Of a stretch of 33,407 nucleotides of DNA, positions 23,048-32,567 are shown piece by piece. The translations under genes and the position numbers were made by a program. The DNA is from Geodermatophilus sp. DF01-2 (GTDB taxonomy: Bacteria; Actinomycetota; Actinomycetes; Mycobacteriales; Geodermatophilaceae), in NCBI RefSeq assembly GCF_004571065.1, contig NZ_SPQN01000050.1, forward strand, positions 1 through 33,407, read 5' to 3'. A model generated the notes under the pieces. The model searched no databases. It worked only from the letters and a program-made list of their open reading frames with translations, and was not told where the DNA came from. How positions within the stretch are numbered: position 1 is the first letter of the stretch; each line of letters starts with the position of its first letter.

Positions 23048-23863
23048 GTGGCAGGACCGCTGGGTGAGCGACACCGGGGAGACGGACCCGCTTTCCCCCT
23101 GTACGTGACAGAGCCCGCGCGTGGCGCGGCCGACTTCGGCCTCTTCCTGGCGGCGCGGCCGTTGATGCTGCGCCTGCCGCCGGGCGACGGGCACCCGGTC
23201 CTCGTGCTGCCGGGTCTGCTGGCCAGCGACACCTCGACCCGGACGCTGCGCGCGGTCCTGCGCCGGCTGGGCTACCGGGTGCACGGCTGGCGGCTGGGCC
23301 GCAACATCGGCCCCACCGCCCAGTGCGTCGAGGGCATGCGCGCACGGATCGACGACCTCAGCGACCGGTACGGCCAGCCCATCTCGCTGGTCGGCTGGAG
23401 CCTGGGCGGCATCTTCGCCCGTGACCTGGCCCGCCGAACCCCGGATTCGGTACGGCAGGTGGTCACCCTCGGCAGCCCGTTCCGCCTGGTGCGGCACAGC
23501 CAGAGCCGCGCATCCAAGGTCTTCGACCGGTACTCGCACCTGCACGTCGAGCACCGCACGCTGCCGCTGGAGCCCGACGGCTGCTCGTTGCCGGTGCCCT
23601 CGACGTCCATCTACTCGCGCCTCGACGGGATCGTGCACTGGCAGACCTGCCTGGACACCCCCGGGAAGCAGTGCGAGAACATCGCCGTGCATGCCAGCCA
23701 CCTGGGCCTGGGCCACCATCCTGCGGCGCTCTACGCGCTGGCCGACCGGCTCGCTCAGCCCGAGGGCACCTGGAAGCCGTTCAAGTCGCCGATCTACCTG
23801 CGTCCGATGTTCCCGCGGCCCGACGTCCCCTCTTCCGCGACGGACGCGGTCGCCGCGGCCTGA
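23048..23863 (+). CDS. Alpha/beta hydrolase (lipase/esterase-like)
   Basis: 271 aa from GTG 23048, 5 nt after GAGGAGGG. A secretion signal is not evident. Motifs: HPVLVLPGLLASDTSTRTLR, GYRVHGWRLGRNIGPT, nucleophile elbow SLVGWSLGGIFARDLA (Ser in GWSLGG), VTLGSPFRLV, YSRLDGIVHWQTCLD (probable acid) and HASHLGLGHHPAALYALADRL (probable His). This arrangement is typical of a small actinobacterial hydrolase group related to lipases and PGAP1-like enzymes. It could hydrolyse the lipid esters made nearby; that is inference. It is convergent with the tRNA gene. Confidence 0.85.
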   Translation: MAGPLGERHRGDGPAFPLYVTEPARGAADFGLFLAARPLMLRLPPGDGHPVLVLPGLLASDTSTRTLRAVLRRLGYRVHGWRLGRNIGPTAQCVEGMRARIDDLSDRYGQPISLVGWSLGGIFARDLARRTPDSVRQVVTLGSPFRLVRHSQSRASKVFDRYSHLHVEHRTLPLEPDGCSLPVPSTSIYSRLDGIVHWQTCLDTPGKQCENIAVHASHLGLGHHPAALYALADRLAQPEGTWKPFKSPIYLRPMFPRPDVPSSATDAVAAA

Positions 23864-23894
23864 GCGCGCTCACCGGGATGGGGCGGCCTGCGCG

Positions 23895-23909
23895 GGACGG
23901 TAGCCGTCC
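23895..23909. terminator. Hairpin between hydrolase gene and tRNA-Val
   Basis: GGACGG-TAG-CCGTCC, 31 bp after the hydrolase stop and 12 bp beyond the tRNA 3' end on the other strand. Suitable as a terminator for both; no T-run. Confidence 0.45.
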
Positions 23910-23921
23910 GGCGCGGAGGGG

Positions 23922-23993
23922 TGGGCGCGGCCGGGATCGAACCGGCGACCGCTCGCTTGTAAGGCGAGAGCTCTCCCGCTGAGCTACGCGCCC
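23922..23993 (-). tRNA. tRNA-Val (anticodon TAC)
   Basis: 72-nt cloverleaf on the minus strand: acceptor GGGCGCG/CGCGCCC with A73, TA at 8-9, D arm GCTC-AGCGGGA-GAGC, anticodon arm CTCGC-CTTACAA-GCGAG giving UAC, T arm GCCGG-TTCGATC-CCGGC. The CCA end is not encoded. Reads valine GUA/GUG codons. Confidence 0.95.
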
Positions 23994-24060
23994 CGCGCGC
24001 CCAGGGTATGTGGCCCCGTCCAGGGCCTTGCCCTGAGCGGGCGAAGGGTGGGGAGGACGA

Positions 24061-24147
24061 GGCCCCCTGCAGGGTCCCCGGCCCTCGCCGCGAGCCTGCG
24101 AGAGGCTCGGGGCGAGGGTCCTTCTACGAGTAGCGGGAGGCAGGGGG
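24061..24147 (-). repeat. Intergenic 3'-end repeat, copy D (long variant)
   Basis: Lies just after the peroxiredoxin stop (24155-24157) in the same orientation. Outer arms CCCCCTGC (24147-24140) and GCAGGGGG (24070-24063) pair perfectly, as in copy C. The interior is longer, with TAGAAGGACCC followed by CTCGCAGGCTCGCGGCG (24102-24086). Beyond it, CCTCGTCCTCCCCACCCTTCG (minus strand) is shared with copy E. Confidence 0.65.
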
Positions 24148-24154
24148 TTCTCTG

Positions 24155-24616
24155 TCAGGCAGCCAGCCTGGCGACCGCGCCCTTCCAACCGGACTGCTCG
24201 CGGGCGTCGCCGGGGCCGTTGACCTCGGCGAAGGCGATGGCGCCCTCGGCGTCGACGAGGAAGGTCCCACGCAGCGCCATGCCGGCCTTGTCGTTGAAGA
24301 CCCCGTAGGCCTGGGCCGTGGCGCCGTGCGGCCAGAAGTCGCTCAGCAACGCGAAGTCGAAGCCCTGCTGCTCCTTCCACGCCTTGAGCGTGAAGACCGG
24401 GTCGGTGCTGATGGCCAGCACCCGGACGCCGGCGTCGGTGTAGGTGGCCAGCTCGTCGCGCAGCTGGCACAGCTCACCGGTGCAGATCCCGGAGAAGGCG
24501 AACGGGTAGAAGACCAGCAGGACCGGCGTCCCGCGCAGGTCGGCCAGGGAGACCATCTGCCTGTCCTGGTCCGGGAGGCTGAACTCGGGTGCGACGTCAC
24601 CGACGGAGAGACTCAT
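24155..24616 (-). CDS. ahpE: AhpE-type peroxiredoxin
   Basis: 153 aa from ATG 24616, the same length as M. tuberculosis AhpE (Rv2238c). Thioredoxin-fold peroxidase that reduces peroxides and peroxynitrite. VGDVAPEFSLPDQDRQMVSL opens the fold; the active site is FYPFAFSGICTGELCQLRDEL with peroxidatic Cys45, followed by VLAISTDPVFTLKAW and LLSDFWPHGATAQAYGV. Unlike the one-Cys mycobacterial enzyme (from memory), there is a second Cys at position 50, the spacing of the resolving Cys in BCP-type enzymes. The DUF3052 and aceE genes follow in the conserved order, about 300 bp of repeats away. Confidence 0.9.
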   Translation of the reverse strand: MSLSVGDVAPEFSLPDQDRQMVSLADLRGTPVLLVFYPFAFSGICTGELCQLRDELATYTDAGVRVLAISTDPVFTLKAWKEQQGFDFALLSDFWPHGATAQAYGVFNDKAGMALRGTFLVDAEGAIAFAEVNGPGDAREQSGWKGAVARLAA

Positions 24617-24703
24617 GCACCCGATCGTGCCGCACGGCCGGTGAGTGCTGGAACGGCCACCCCTCAGGGGCCCGCCGGCCCCGTCTCGGGTCCCGCCCTG
24701 AGA

Positions 24704-24842
24704 ATCCATGGCCTGTTCCAGGCCGCCTCGACGGATGAGAAACCCGGTGGATTCTCCTCACAGGATCCCCCGGTGGATTCTCCTCACAGGATCCATGGCC
24801 CCTGCGGGCCGCCTCGAACGATGGGAATCGCCGATTTCCATT
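24704..24842. repeat. 26-bp perfect tandem repeat inside a larger imperfect repeat
   Basis: A 26-bp unit beginning CCCGGTGGATTC and ending CACAGGATCC occurs twice head to tail without a mismatch (24743-24768, 24769-24794). Around it ATCCATGGCC recurs (24704-24713, 24791-24800), each time followed by GGCCGCCTCGA (24721, 24807), so the tandem copies sit within a larger duplicated module. It is upstream of the peroxiredoxin gene and downstream of DUF3052. A+T content is higher than in the surroundings. No coding potential. Confidence 0.75.
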
Positions 24843-24908
24843 ACAGCCTGCGAAGGGTGGGGAGGACGGGGTCCTTCTACGAGGCGTGGGGGGCGAAGGG
24901 GTCCTTGC
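24843..24908 (-). repeat. Intergenic 3'-end repeat, copy E (divergent)
   Basis: Starts at the DUF3052 stop (24909-24911) and runs in the same direction: AAGGACCCCTTCGCCCCCC, then CGTAGAAGGACCCCGTCC, then TCCCCACCCTTCGCAGGCTG. It keeps the AAGGACCCC...CGCAGGCT elements of the family but lacks the full inner stem. Confidence 0.5.
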
Positions 24909-25334
24909 TCAGCGACGGCTGCGCGCCGCCTTGGGGGTGACCAGGCGGATGCCCGACCAATCCTTGGCCGCGGAGATGCTGCTGGTCTGCGACAGCCCGG
25001 CGGTGGGTGCGACCTCGGTGACGTCACCGGGCTCGACGTGCCCCGGCCGGCCGGACTTGGGCACCAGCAGCCACACGACGCCGTCGTCGGCCAGGGAGGT
25101 GATCGCGTCGGTCAGCGCGTCGAACAGGTCGCCGTCGTCCTCCCGCCACCACAGGACGACGACGTCGGCCACCTCGTCGGTGTCCTCGTCGACCATCTCG
25201 CTGCCGGTGACCTCGACGATGGAGTCCCGCAGGTCCTCGTCGGCGTCCTCGTCCCAGCCGAGCTCCTGCACGACCATGCCCGGCTTCATGCCCAGCCGGG
25301 CCGCCATGCTGGCGCTGCCCGAGTCGACGCTCAT
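24909..25334 (-). CDS. DUF3052 family protein
   Basis: 141 aa from ATG 25334; GGAGGAA lies about 9 nt upstream. Conserved actinobacterial protein found next to ahpE and aceE (Rv2239c-like position in M. tuberculosis). Visible features: ARLGMKPGMVVQELGWDEDAD near the start, a strongly acidic middle (VEVTGSEMVDEDTDEVADVVVLWWREDDGDLFD), then LTDAITSLADDGVVWLLVPKSGRPGHVEPGDV and a basic end (TPKAARSRR). Cytoplasmic by appearance; no enzymatic motif that I recognise. Function unknown. Confidence 0.88.
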   Translation of the reverse strand: MSVDSGSASMAARLGMKPGMVVQELGWDEDADEDLRDSIVEVTGSEMVDEDTDEVADVVVLWWREDDGDLFDALTDAITSLADDGVVWLLVPKSGRPGHVEPGDVTEVAPTAGLSQTSSISAAKDWSGIRLVTPKAARSRR

Positions 25335-25687
25335 CCCTGCTGTTCCTCCATGGGTTCCGAAGCTGCTGACCGGAGGGCACGGGCATGCCCGCACCGGTGG
25401 GGTGTCGTGGGGGCCGGACGCACGGGCGGGTGCGCAGGGCGCGGCGGACGGCCACGGAGGCGGACACGACCAGCGGGAGACCGCCCCCGCACCGTGGTCA
25501 TGCCACCCCTTCCCGTCCGCACCGGTCCTCCCCACCTCGGGTGCTCGAGGCCACGGCCGGCGTTGGCGGAAGCGTAGGGCATGCCTGGTCAGGTGCAAGC
25601 GCTCGAAGGCGACGGGTGGTGATCCGTCGTCCCGACAGGTGGGCGCCGCACGTGACTCGGAACCGGCTCGCGGGGGACGATGGACGC
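25335..25687. other. Divergent intergenic region between DUF3052 and aceE
   Basis: 353 bp that must hold the promoters of aceE (rightward) and of the DUF3052/ahpE side (leftward). Reading frames here are antisense-type and not convincing. Possible -10 boxes are TACGCT on the minus strand near 25576 and GACGAT 6 nt before the aceE ATG (25676-25681), both weak. CCTGGTCAGG near 25581 is an imperfect palindrome. No RNA gene seen. Confidence 0.4.
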
Positions 25688-28495
<2,808 letters not shown>

Positions 28496-28503
28496 CCTGC
28501 GAA

Positions 28504-28546
28504 GCGGAGTCGCTGGGTGACGGAATCCGTCACCCAGCGACTCCGC
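28504..28546. terminator. Perfect 21-bp inverted repeat after aceE
   Basis: Arms 28504-28524 and 28526-28546 are exact reverse complements around a single A: GCGGAGTCGCTGGGTGACGG mirrored by its complement. It starts 9 bp after the aceE stop. No T-run, but a 43-nt almost seamless palindrome in this place most likely ends or protects the aceE transcript; it is unrelated in sequence to the copy A-E repeats. Confidence 0.65.
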
Positions 28547-28634
28547 CCGCGAACGCCAGGGGCACCGGATGACGATCGCGTTACCGGGCGGTCCGCCTCG
28601 GTGCGAGGCGCGGTCGCGGGGGTAGCCGCGCCCC

Positions 28635-29819
28635 GTGGACCTGCTGGCGACCTTCGGCGTGGTGCTCGCCGTGGCCACCCTGCTCACGGGCTTCGCCGCC
28701 CGGACGCCGCTGTCGACGTCGCTGCTGGTGCTCCTCGCCGGTGTGTTGCTGGGCCCGGGGTTCTTCGGTGTTGTGGACGTCCGGGCCGAGAACCCGATCG
28801 TCTCGGTCTTCGCGGAGATCGCGCTGGTGACCGTGCTGTTCACCGACGGCCAGCACCTGCCGCTGGGACACGTCCGCAGGACCGCGCGGCTGGCCGGGCG
28901 GGCGCTGTTCATCGGCATGCCACTGACCGCCCTCGGCATCGCCGGCCTCACCGTGCTGCTCACCGACCTGACCTGGGTGCAGGCACTGCTGGTCGGCGCG
29001 GTGCTCTCCCCCACCGACCCGGTGTTCGCCGCCGCGATCGTGCAGCGCGAGGACGTTCCGCTGAAGCTGCGGCGGCTGCTCAACGTGGAGAGCGGCGTCA
29101 ACGACGGGCTGGCCCTGCCGGTGGTGCTGATCCTCCTGGCGCAGAGCGGGACACCGCAGGGGTCCACCGAACCGTGGATCCTGGTGGCCGAGCTCGTCGG
29201 CGGGGTGCTGCTGGGCCTGGCCGTGCCCTTCGCCGTGAAGGGGCTCGACCGGCTCCCGGGGTTCGACGCCCGGCACGCACCTGCCTTGCTCGTGCTGTCG
29301 GTCGGGCTGGTCCTGTACGGGCTCGCCGACCTCCTGCACGCCAACCCCTACCTGGCCGCCTTCGTCGGCGGCGTCACGGTCGCCACGATCCTGCCCGAGG
29401 TCCGGACGGGGTTCGGCGAACTCGGCGAGCAGCTTTCCGAGGCGGCCAAGATCCTCGCCCTGCTGGTCTTCGGCGGCCTGCTCACCCCGACCCTGCTCGG
29501 CGCCGTGCCGCTGGGCGGCTGGGTGCTGGCGATCCTGTCGCTGGTCCTCGTGCGCCCGGTCGCGATGCTGGCCTCGCTGGCGAGCTCCCGGCTGCCCCGG
29601 GACCAACGGCTGGTCGCCGCCTGGTTCGGCCCCAAGGGGTTCGCCTCGGTGGTCTACGGGCTGCTCGTGCTGGAGAGCGGTGCTCCGGCCGCTCAGGAGG
29701 AGTTCGCGATCATCGCCGCCGTCATCGCCGTCTCGGTGCTCGTGCACAGCTCGACCGACGTCCCGGTCGCCCGCTGGCTCAGCCGGCGGGTGGCCGCCCG
29801 CGAGTCCGAACCGGCCTGA
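28635..29819 (+). CDS. Cation:proton antiporter, CPA1 (NhaP-like) family
   Basis: 394 aa from GTG 28635; no ribosome site, and TAGCCG 6 nt before the GTG may be a degenerate -10 box. About 12 hydrophobic segments. The ion-binding signatures are LVGAVLSPTDPVFAAAIVQ and LLNVESGVNDGLALPVVL (the ESGxND motif of CPA1 exchangers), with FAEIALVTVLFTDGQHL and FGPKGFASVVYGLLVLE as further conserved blocks. Exchanges sodium or potassium for protons across the inner membrane, helping pH and ion balance. No regulatory TrkA domain is attached. It stands alone between aceE and a convergent amidohydrolase. Confidence 0.88.
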   Translation: MDLLATFGVVLAVATLLTGFAARTPLSTSLLVLLAGVLLGPGFFGVVDVRAENPIVSVFAEIALVTVLFTDGQHLPLGHVRRTARLAGRALFIGMPLTALGIAGLTVLLTDLTWVQALLVGAVLSPTDPVFAAAIVQREDVPLKLRRLLNVESGVNDGLALPVVLILLAQSGTPQGSTEPWILVAELVGGVLLGLAVPFAVKGLDRLPGFDARHAPALLVLSVGLVLYGLADLLHANPYLAAFVGGVTVATILPEVRTGFGELGEQLSEAAKILALLVFGGLLTPTLLGAVPLGGWVLAILSLVLVRPVAMLASLASSRLPRDQRLVAAWFGPKGFASVVYGLLVLESGAPAAQEEFAIIAAVIAVSVLVHSSTDVPVARWLSRRVAARESEPA

Positions 29820-29845
29820 GCCGTGGAGTGGATCCCACTTCGGCG

Positions 29846-31051
29846 TCAGTCGTCCAGGGCCGCCAGCGCCATCGCGGCGTAGAGGGCGGCGCCGGTCGGC
29901 AGCACGTCCTCGTCGAACACCACCAGGTTGGAGTGGTTGCCGGCCACGTCCTGCGGGTCCGCCCCGGGCGGGCAGGCACCGAGGAAGGCCATGGCGCCGG
30001 GCACCCGCTGCAGCACGTAGGCGAAGTCCTCGGCGCCCATGAGCGGCTCGGCGGCGGGCACGCTGCGCTCCGCCCCGACGAGGCCGGCCGCCACCTCCCG
30101 CACCCGCGCCGCCACCTCCGCGTCGTTGGCGGTGACCGGGTAGCCCTCCTGGTGCACGAACCGGACCTCCATCCCGTGCGCCGCGGCGACGTGGGTGGCC
30201 ACCCGGCGCACCGAGGCCACGACGTCCGCCCGCCGCTCGGGCGACAGGGTGCGGATCGTGCCCTGCAGGAACGCGGTGTCGGGGATGACGTTGTCGGTCG
30301 AGCCGGCGGTCAGCTGCGCCACCGTCACCACCGCGGGATCGAAGACCGGGGCGCGGCGGGTGACCATCGACTGCAGGGCCAGCACGATCTCCGCGGCGAC
30401 CGGCACCGGGTCGGCGGCGGCGTGCGGCATCGAGGCGTGCCCGCCCCGGCCGCAGACGGTGACCTCCCAGTGGTCGGCCGCGGCCATCATCGGGCCGGGC
30501 CGGACGCTGACCACCCCGCTCGGCTGGTCGGCGAAGACGTGCAGCGCGAACGCGCCGTTCACCGGCGACTCCGGGACGGCGTCGAGCAGGCCCTCCTCGA
30601 GCATGTACCGCGCGCCGTGGTAGCCCTCCTCCCCCGGCTGCAGCATGAGCACGACCTGGCCGGCGATCTCGTCCCGGCGCTCGGCCAGCAGCCGGGCGGC
30701 GCCGAGCAGCATCGCCATGTGCAGGTCGTGCCCGCAGGCGTGCATCGCGCCGGGCACCTCCGAGGCGAACGGCAGGTCGGTGTCCTCCTGCACCGGCAAC
30801 GCGTCCATGTCGGCACGCAGCAGGTAGGTGGGCCCCGGGCGCGCACCGCGGAGGACGCCGACCAGCGAGGTGGTCGACACACCGGCCGTCACCTCCACCG
30901 GCAGCGCGGCCAGCTCGTCGGCCACGGTGGCCTGGGTGCGCGGCAGGTGCAGCCCGATCTCCGGGTGCCGGTGCAGCCGGCGGCGCAGGTCCACGGTGCG
31001 GTCGGCGTCGGCACGGGCGGCGGCCAGCAGGTCGGTGGCGCGGATCGGCAT
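29846..31051 (-). CDS. M20-family amidohydrolase / metallopeptidase
   Basis: 401 aa from ATG 31051; the frame extends 30 codons further upstream without good support. Metal-dependent hydrolase of the N-acyl-amino-acid/hippurate hydrolase group: LRRRLHRHPEIGLHLPRTQ, LRADMDALPVQEDTDLPF, the metal motif HACGHDLHMAMLLGAARLL, the catalytic LMLQPGEEGYHGARYMLEEG, HVFADQPSGVVSVRPGPMMAAAD, the dimer-domain GRGGHASMPHAAADPV and AGSTDNVIPDTAFLQGTIR, and the final MGAEDFAYVL...GNHSN. Likely removes acyl groups from amino acids or cleaves similar amides in the cytoplasm; the exact substrate cannot be told. Convergent with the antiporter, 26 bp apart. Confidence 0.9.
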   Translation of the reverse strand: MPIRATDLLAAARADADRTVDLRRRLHRHPEIGLHLPRTQATVADELAALPVEVTAGVSTTSLVGVLRGARPGPTYLLRADMDALPVQEDTDLPFASEVPGAMHACGHDLHMAMLLGAARLLAERRDEIAGQVVLMLQPGEEGYHGARYMLEEGLLDAVPESPVNGAFALHVFADQPSGVVSVRPGPMMAAADHWEVTVCGRGGHASMPHAAADPVPVAAEIVLALQSMVTRRAPVFDPAVVTVAQLTAGSTDNVIPDTAFLQGTIRTLSPERRADVVASVRRVATHVAAAHGMEVRFVHQEGYPVTANDAEVAARVREVAAGLVGAERSVPAAEPLMGAEDFAYVLQRVPGAMAFLGACPPGADPQDVAGNHSNLVVFDEDVLPTGAALYAAMALAALDD

Positions 31052-31186
31052 GCCGCCCACTCTGGCGTACTCCCTCGACGGCCCCTGCAGCCGCCCGCGG
31101 CAGTTGGTCATCGGCTGCGTGCACGGCACCGCGGACGACACGCCGTCCCGTCGAGCACGTGAACGATGATCAACACCAGGAGGGGC

Positions 31187-31735
31187 TCACTCCGAGGCCC
31201 AGGCCGGCCGGGTCGCGTCGAGCTGCCACACCACCGCGGTCGCCGGGCCGGACACCGGGCCGCCGTCCTGCTGCTCGGTCCGCGTCCCGTCCGGGCCGGC
31301 CAGCACGAGCAGCCCGGGCGGCACCGTCGCGGTCGCGCCGGCCGGCACGGGCGCCGTCCAGAGCCGGGCGTCGGAGCGGTCGAGGTCCACCCAGCCGTCC
31401 GCGGTGCGGTGCACCTCGTGCGCGGCGGGCGCGCCGGGACGGGCGCTGCGCAGGTGGGTCTGCAGCACGTGGACCCCGTCGTCCCCGGCCACCTCGTCGT
31501 GCTCCAGCCCGGTGCCGGCCCGCAGGACGGCGACGTCCCCCGCCGCCACAACCGTCCCCGGGCCCCACCCGTGCCGCAGCGAGCCGGCCAGCACCACCGC
31601 GACGACGTCGACCGCCCGGTGCGCGTGCCGGCCGTAGCCGGCGCCGGGCGCCAGGTGGTCGTCGGCCAGCCGCAGCAGCGGCCCCAGCGAGCCGTCGTCC
31701 GGCTCGAGCAGGACGACGGACGTCGGGCCGGTCAC
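31187..31735 (-). CDS. Pirin-like cupin protein
   Basis: 182 aa from GTG 31735, 4 nt after GGAGG. A bicupin of pirin type: GYGRHAHRAVDVVAVVLAGSLRH corresponds to the metal-binding H-x-H and the following His of the first cupin, then GDVAVLRAGTGLEHDEVAGDDGVHVLQTHL completes it; the C-terminal cupin is more degenerate (VPAGATATVPPGLLVLAG). Shorter than standard pirins (about 230-300 aa), closer to the YhaK group. Pirins bind iron and some act as quercetinases or transcription cofactors; role here unknown. It follows the PAP2 gene on the same strand with a 94-bp gap. Confidence 0.75.
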   Translation of the reverse strand: MTGPTSVVLLEPDDGSLGPLLRLADDHLAPGAGYGRHAHRAVDVVAVVLAGSLRHGWGPGTVVAAGDVAVLRAGTGLEHDEVAGDDGVHVLQTHLRSARPGAPAAHEVHRTADGWVDLDRSDARLWTAPVPAGATATVPPGLLVLAGPDGTRTEQQDGGPVSGPATAVVWQLDATRPAWASE

Positions 31736-31829
31736 GTCACCTCCGCTGCCCCCCGGAGCGAGGGTGCCCCGGCTCGTCGGCGCCGCGACCGGCGCGGTGC
31801 TCCGCCCAGGCGTGACCTCGCGAGCTCGG

Positions 31830-32519
31830 TCACGTCTCCGGCCGGGGCGGGAGCGCGGCCCGGCCGCCGGGGAGCGCACCGAAGGCCAGCGCGACCGCCA
31901 GCGTCCAGGCCGCGCCGAACGCCCAGCCGCCGACGACGTCGGAGAGGAAGTGCACGCCCAGCCACATGCGGGTCAGCCCCACGAGGACGACGAGGGCGAT
32001 CCCGACCGCGACGGCGACCCGGCGCTGCCCGGCGCTCCACCGCGGCCAGAAGAGGACGAGCGCGATCGTGACCAGCGTGGCGATGCCGGAGGAGTGTCCG
32101 CTGGGGTAGCTCAGGCTGTCGGACAGCGCGCCTCCTTCCTCGAACGCGGGGCGCACCCGTCCGAAGGTCTCCTTCAGCACGGTCGTCAGCGGGCCGACGA
32201 GCACGTTGGCGGTGATCACCCAGCCCGCCGTCCGCCACGCCCGCCGGGCGCCCAACCAGAACAGCACCGGGAGGGAGACCAGCACCCGGAACCAGGCGGC
32301 GCCCGGAGCGGTCAGCACCTCCAGCAGCAGGTCGAGGCCGGCCGAGCGGTCGTCGCCGGCGTAGAGGGCCTGGCTGACCGCTCCGTCCAGCCGGTCCTGC
32401 GGCACCCAGCCGGCCAGCACCCCGGCGCCGAGCAGTGCCAGCACGCCCAGCCCCACGGCGACGGCGGCCAGCGCGTGCCGGCGCGCCGTCTGGGCCCGTT
32501 CCTCCCGCAGCACCTCCAT
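31830..32519 (-). CDS. PAP2-family membrane phosphatase
   Basis: 229 aa from ATG 32519, with GGAGGA directly upstream. Integral membrane phosphatase with about six helices and the three PAP2 motifs: KETFGRVRP (KxxxxxxRP), YPSGHSS (PSGH), and TRMWLGVHFLSDVVGG, where the usual Ser of SRxxxxxHxxxD is Thr. Relatives dephosphorylate phosphatidate, undecaprenyl pyrophosphate or phosphatidylglycerol phosphate at the outer face of the membrane. Given WS/DGAT in the window, a phosphatidate phosphatase feeding diacylglycerol is an attractive but unproven idea. Divergent from the PucR-type regulator, 44 bp apart. Confidence 0.88.
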   Translation of the reverse strand: MEVLREERAQTARRHALAAVAVGLGVLALLGAGVLAGWVPQDRLDGAVSQALYAGDDRSAGLDLLLEVLTAPGAAWFRVLVSLPVLFWLGARRAWRTAGWVITANVLVGPLTTVLKETFGRVRPAFEEGGALSDSLSYPSGHSSGIATLVTIALVLFWPRWSAGQRRVAVAVGIALVVLVGLTRMWLGVHFLSDVVGGWAFGAAWTLAVALAFGALPGGRAALPPRPET

Positions 32520-32550
32520 TCCTCCACTCTCCCCGACCGCGTCGGCCGTG

Positions 32551-32567
32551 ACACGCTGGCAGCGTGT
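32551..32567. promoter_or_regulatory. 17-bp palindrome overlapping the start of the PucR-type regulator
   Basis: ACACGCT-GGC-AGCGTGT, perfect 7-bp arms. The GTG start codon of the regulator (32564) lies inside the right arm, and the divergent PAP2 gene starts 32 bp away. An autoregulatory operator controlling both directions is plausible. Confidence 0.5.

Noticed and set aside
24743-24794. Direct repeats considered as a CRISPR array
   Set aside because: Two head-to-tail units with no spacer and no cas genes nearby.
12895-24908. Intergenic hairpins taken as classical intrinsic terminators
   Set aside because: None of the copies is followed by a T-run, so a function as terminator is possible but not the textbook form; listed as repeats instead.
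25335-25687. Candidate genes or a small RNA in the DUF3052–aceE gap
   Set aside because: Frames are shadow-like and I see no convincing folded RNA or promoter-terminator pair.
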